Below, in pieces: positions 37,774-39,817 of a stretch of DNA of 39,817 nt. The translations under genes and the position numbers were made by a program. Under the pieces are notes generated by a model, which saw only the letters and a program-made list of their open reading frames with translations, was not told the origin of the DNA and did no database searches. Within the stretch, counting starts at the first letter, position 1; every line of letters begins with the position of its first letter. Origin of the DNA: GCA-2861595 sp035526335 (GTDB lineage Bacteria; Actinomycetota; Acidimicrobiia; Acidimicrobiales; GCA-2861595); the NCBI GenBank assembly GCA_035526335.1, contig DATLCN010000002.1:1-39817 (forward strand). The letters are read 5' to 3'.

Positions 37774-38331
37774 GTGGTCGGTCTCGGAAACCCGGGTGCC
37801 GAGTACGCCGGCACCCGGCACAACGTAGGGGCCGAGGTTGTCGAGCTTCTGGCCAGCCGCCACGGTGGTCGGTTACGTAAAGCCAGGGAAAGGGCCCTGG
37901 TGGACGAGGTGCGGGTCGGCCCCTCTCGTGTGGCGCTGGCCTTCCCCCAGACGTTCATGAACGACTCCGGAGCGGCGGTGGCTCCGCTCGTGCGCCGTTT
38001 CGGCATCGAGGACATGGAGCGTCTCGTCGTGGTGCACGACGAGCTCGACCTCCCTGTCGGCGTCATGAAGGTCAAGCTCGGTGGCGGCCTCGCCGGCCAC
38101 AACGGCCTCAAGTCGATCAAGGCCCACCTCCACAGCGATGTTTTCTGCCGTATCCGCATAGGCATCGGCAAGCCTCCGGGCCGCGGTGAGGGCATCGACC
38201 ATGTCCTCAACGCTCCAGGCAAGGCGGAGCGGGCCGAGCTGGCCGTGGTGGTCGAAGAGGCAGCCGACGCCGTCGAGCTCATCCTGACCGACGGCCCCGT
38301 CGCCGCCATGAACCGCTACAACACTCGTTAG
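37774..38331 (+). CDS. pth: Peptidyl-tRNA hydrolase
   Basis: A 185-residue Pth that frees tRNA from stalled peptidyl-tRNA. Motifs: VGLGNPGAEYAGTRHNVG (catalytic His), FPQTFMNDSGAAV, VVVHDELDLPVGVMKVKLGG (catalytic Asp), GHNGLKSI, and FCRIRIGIGKP. The start is uncertain: the frame is open back to a TAG at 37729 with no ATG. GTG 37774 gives a protein beginning just at the first motif; CTG 37768 or 37738 would add DLLVVGLG-type residues usual for the family. No ribosome site is evident. Confidence 0.9.
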   Translation: MVGLGNPGAEYAGTRHNVGAEVVELLASRHGGRLRKARERALVDEVRVGPSRVALAFPQTFMNDSGAAVAPLVRRFGIEDMERLVVVHDELDLPVGVMKVKLGGGLAGHNGLKSIKAHLHSDVFCRIRIGIGKPPGRGEGIDHVLNAPGKAERAELAVVVEEAADAVELILTDGPVAAMNRYNTR

Positions 38332-38340
38332 CCCGACCAG

Positions 38341-38416
38341 GGCCCCAACCCCGCCCTCCTCCGGATCGGGCCCCAACTCCACCCTCCTCCGGATCGGGCC
38401 CCAACTCCACCCTCCT
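38341..38416. repeat. 28-bp tandem repeat downstream of pth
   Basis: Two exact 28-bp units (starting CCGGATCGGGCCCCAACTCC) lie at 38361-38388 and 38389-38416, preceded by a partial variant from 38341. Between pth and the AbiEi-like gene (38332-38634) no coding sequence is recognised. Confidence 0.85.
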
Positions 38417-38556
38417 CCCTCCGACCAGGTCGCCCGTTTCCGACGCGGGCGACCGCCCGCCGGCGGGCTCCGCATTGCGGCCTCGCGAGGTCCCTTGGCC
38501 CCCAGGTGACGAAGCCGGGCGCCAGGTTCGAGCGGGCCAACGCCTCGGCGCCCTCT

Positions 38557-38595
38557 GTGAGCAAAAACCGTTGCTATACAACGATTGTTGCTCAC
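38557..38595. promoter_or_regulatory. 39-bp dyad upstream of the AbiEi/DUF559 gene
   Basis: Arms 38557-38573 and 38579-38595 (GTGAGCAA..CGTTG / CAACG..TTGCTCAC) match at 15 of 17 positions around CTATA. A TATACA hexamer lies at the centre (38575-38580). It ends 39 nt before the ATG. The position and size fit an operator over the promoter, perhaps for autorepression by the downstream DNA-binding protein. Confidence 0.5.
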
Positions 38596-38634
38596 GGACC
38601 GGCCGATTGTCACAGCGACTGGTCATTGTGTGGC

Positions 38635-39570
38635 ATGGAAACGGAGAGGGAACTGGCGAGGTTGGCCCGGCGCCAGCACGGGCTGGTGACCCTCGAACAG
38701 GCATCGGCGGCAGGGGTGTCGGTGGAGGGTGTGCGGTGGCGGGTGCGCATCGGCCGCTGGGCCCGAGTGGCGCCGGGCGTCTTCGCCCTGGCCGGCACAG
38801 CTGACACCTGGAGGCAGAAGACCATGGGAGCCGTGTTGGCTGCGGGGCCTGGCGCGGTGGCGTCGCACACGACGGCAGCGGCGTTGTACGGGTTGTCGTG
38901 CTGTCCGTTCAAGGCCGTGGAGATCACTGTTCCCCTGGGCCGATCGCGCCGAAGTCGCTCAGCCCTGGTTCACGCCAGCGCCCACCTCCGCCGGATCGAC
39001 GTCGCCAGCATCGAAGCCATCCCGGTTACGCGCCCGGCCCGCACGTTGGTCGACCTCGCCGGTTCCGTCGGCAGCGCCGTACTGGAGGAGGCCCTCGATG
39101 ATGCCCTCGTCCGTGGGTTGACCACTCTGGACCGGGTGCACGAGCGGACGAGCGTCCTCGGCGGTCCTGGCCGGAACGGCACCCGTTTGCTGGGAAAGGT
39201 GCTCGAAGCCTGGAGCGAAGGCAATGTCGCCGAGGGGGTGGCGGAGATGCGCATGGTCCGGCGCCTGCTGGCCAACGGCCAACCAAAGCCGGTTCTGCAG
39301 CACGAGGTCTTCGACGGTAATGGCCGCTTCGTCGGACGTCTCGACGCCGCTTATCCCGAGCTCCGCGTGGGCATCGAGATGAACGGCTTTCGGTGGCACG
39401 GTACGCCCAGCGCCTTTGCCCGGGACCCAGCCCGTCTGCGCCGTCTCGCCGCCCTTGGCTGGCTGATCCTCCCGTGCACGCCCGTTGACCTCGCCGGCGC
39501 CGGCACCGACCTCGCCAATCAGGTTGGCAGTGCCCGGCAGATGACAAGGGCCGTCCCGAAAGGGGCCTGA
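38635..39570 (+). CDS. AbiEi-like antitoxin-domain / DUF559-like nuclease-fold protein
   Basis: A 311-residue protein in two parts. Residues 1-95 are a winged-helix AbiEi antitoxin-like domain: LARLARRQHGLVTLEQASAA, VRWRVRIGRWARVAPGVFAL and MGAVLAAGPGAVASHTTAAA. Residues about 185-300 resemble the DUF559/Vsr-like endonuclease fold: GRFVGRLDAAYPELRVGIEM, NGFRWHG and LRRLAALGWLIL, with an Asp and Glu at the expected metal-binding positions. Such proteins are common singletons in actinobacteria; no AbiEii toxin partner follows in the 247 nt to the window edge. A large palindrome upstream suggests autoregulation. Function unknown. Confidence 0.75.
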   Translation: METERELARLARRQHGLVTLEQASAAGVSVEGVRWRVRIGRWARVAPGVFALAGTADTWRQKTMGAVLAAGPGAVASHTTAAALYGLSCCPFKAVEITVPLGRSRRSRSALVHASAHLRRIDVASIEAIPVTRPARTLVDLAGSVGSAVLEEALDDALVRGLTTLDRVHERTSVLGGPGRNGTRLLGKVLEAWSEGNVAEGVAEMRMVRRLLANGQPKPVLQHEVFDGNGRFVGRLDAAYPELRVGIEMNGFRWHGTPSAFARDPARLRRLAALGWLILPCTPVDLAGAGTDLANQVGSARQMTRAVPKGA

Positions 39571-39674
39571 CCCGCGCTTCATCACCTACGCCCGCCGCCA
39601 TGGCTGGCCAACGCGGCCGCCAACTCCGAAGGCACCCCCGGCCGACAGGGTCCCACCGCCCACCGCCCCCCACC

Positions 39675-39817
39675 GCCACCGCCTACTCCTGCCACCGCCG
39701 CCTACTCCTGCCACCGCCGCCTACTCCTGCTGCCACCGCCGCCTACTCCTGCTGCCACCGCCGCCTACTCCTGCCGCCACCGCCGCCTACTCCTGCCGCC
39801 ACCGCCACCTACTCCTG
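39675..39817. repeat. CCACCGCCGCCTACTCCTG minisatellite at window end
   Basis: Seven TACTCCTG-containing units occur at 39684, 39703, 39722, 39744, 39766, 39788 and 39810: two periods of 19 bp, then four of 22 bp (an extra CTG or CCG). It runs into the window edge, so its full length is unknown. No gene from 39571 on. Confidence 0.9.

Overview
The window is high-GC DNA with dense genes, frequent GTG starts and many overlapping or nearly touching genes, as in an actinobacterium. Two tiny actinobacterial-type ribosomal proteins (bL37 and bS22), the gene orders rsmI-metG-tatD-rsmA-ispE and glmU-prs-rplY-pth, and a secreted protein built from six 42-residue repeats of the GYW/DGGIFAFGDA type (a family I associate with Acidimicrobiia) point to Acidimicrobiia or a close relative. 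That placement is an inference.

Positions 1 to about 5,840 are unlike the rest. This stretch holds gene pieces joined mid-domain in opposing directions: a VOC protein N-terminus, an alpha/beta-hydrolase N-terminus, a FluC/CrcB C-terminus, a cupin core, a frameshifted tyrosine recombinase, a methyltransferase C-terminus and a broken histidine kinase. Intact among them are an alpha/beta hydrolase, a DUF1232 membrane protein and an arsenic module: arsR divergent from arsI (C-As lyase family) and an aquaglyceroporin, with a promoter/operator between them. It reads as a decayed genomic island. The intact genes here that have a readable translation signal use Shine-Dalgarno sites.

From about 5,884 the sequence is ordinary chromosome: a membrane GGDEF-EAL protein (its stop codon lies in the direct repeat of a small MITE-like element), an orphan NuoF-like flavoprotein, an MMPL transporter, a STAS protein, a CxxDxxC ferredoxin, a truncated RsbW-type kinase, xseA-xseB, the repeat protein, rsgA, an M1 aminopeptidase, a PfkB kinase, a secreted CAP protein and a secreted metzincin, a LigD-type polymerase, a GDPD phosphodiesterase, ychF, a DUF192 gene, then the informational and cell-wall cluster rsmI, AbrB-like regulator, metG, tatD, rsmA, ispE, two Tat-type ferritin-like proteins, tRNA-Gln, glmU, prs, rplY, pth and an AbiEi/DUF559 protein.

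Three patterns cut across the annotation. At least 13 genes have a TAnnnT-like hexamer 5-8 nt upstream of the start codon, implying widespread leaderless transcription; this also supports a CTG start for the aminopeptidase. The divergent CAP and metzincin genes carry the same roughly 60-nt leader with identical spacing, implying shared control. Four unrelated minisatellites lie in the last 3.3 kb. GlmU appears to lack its acetyltransferase active site.
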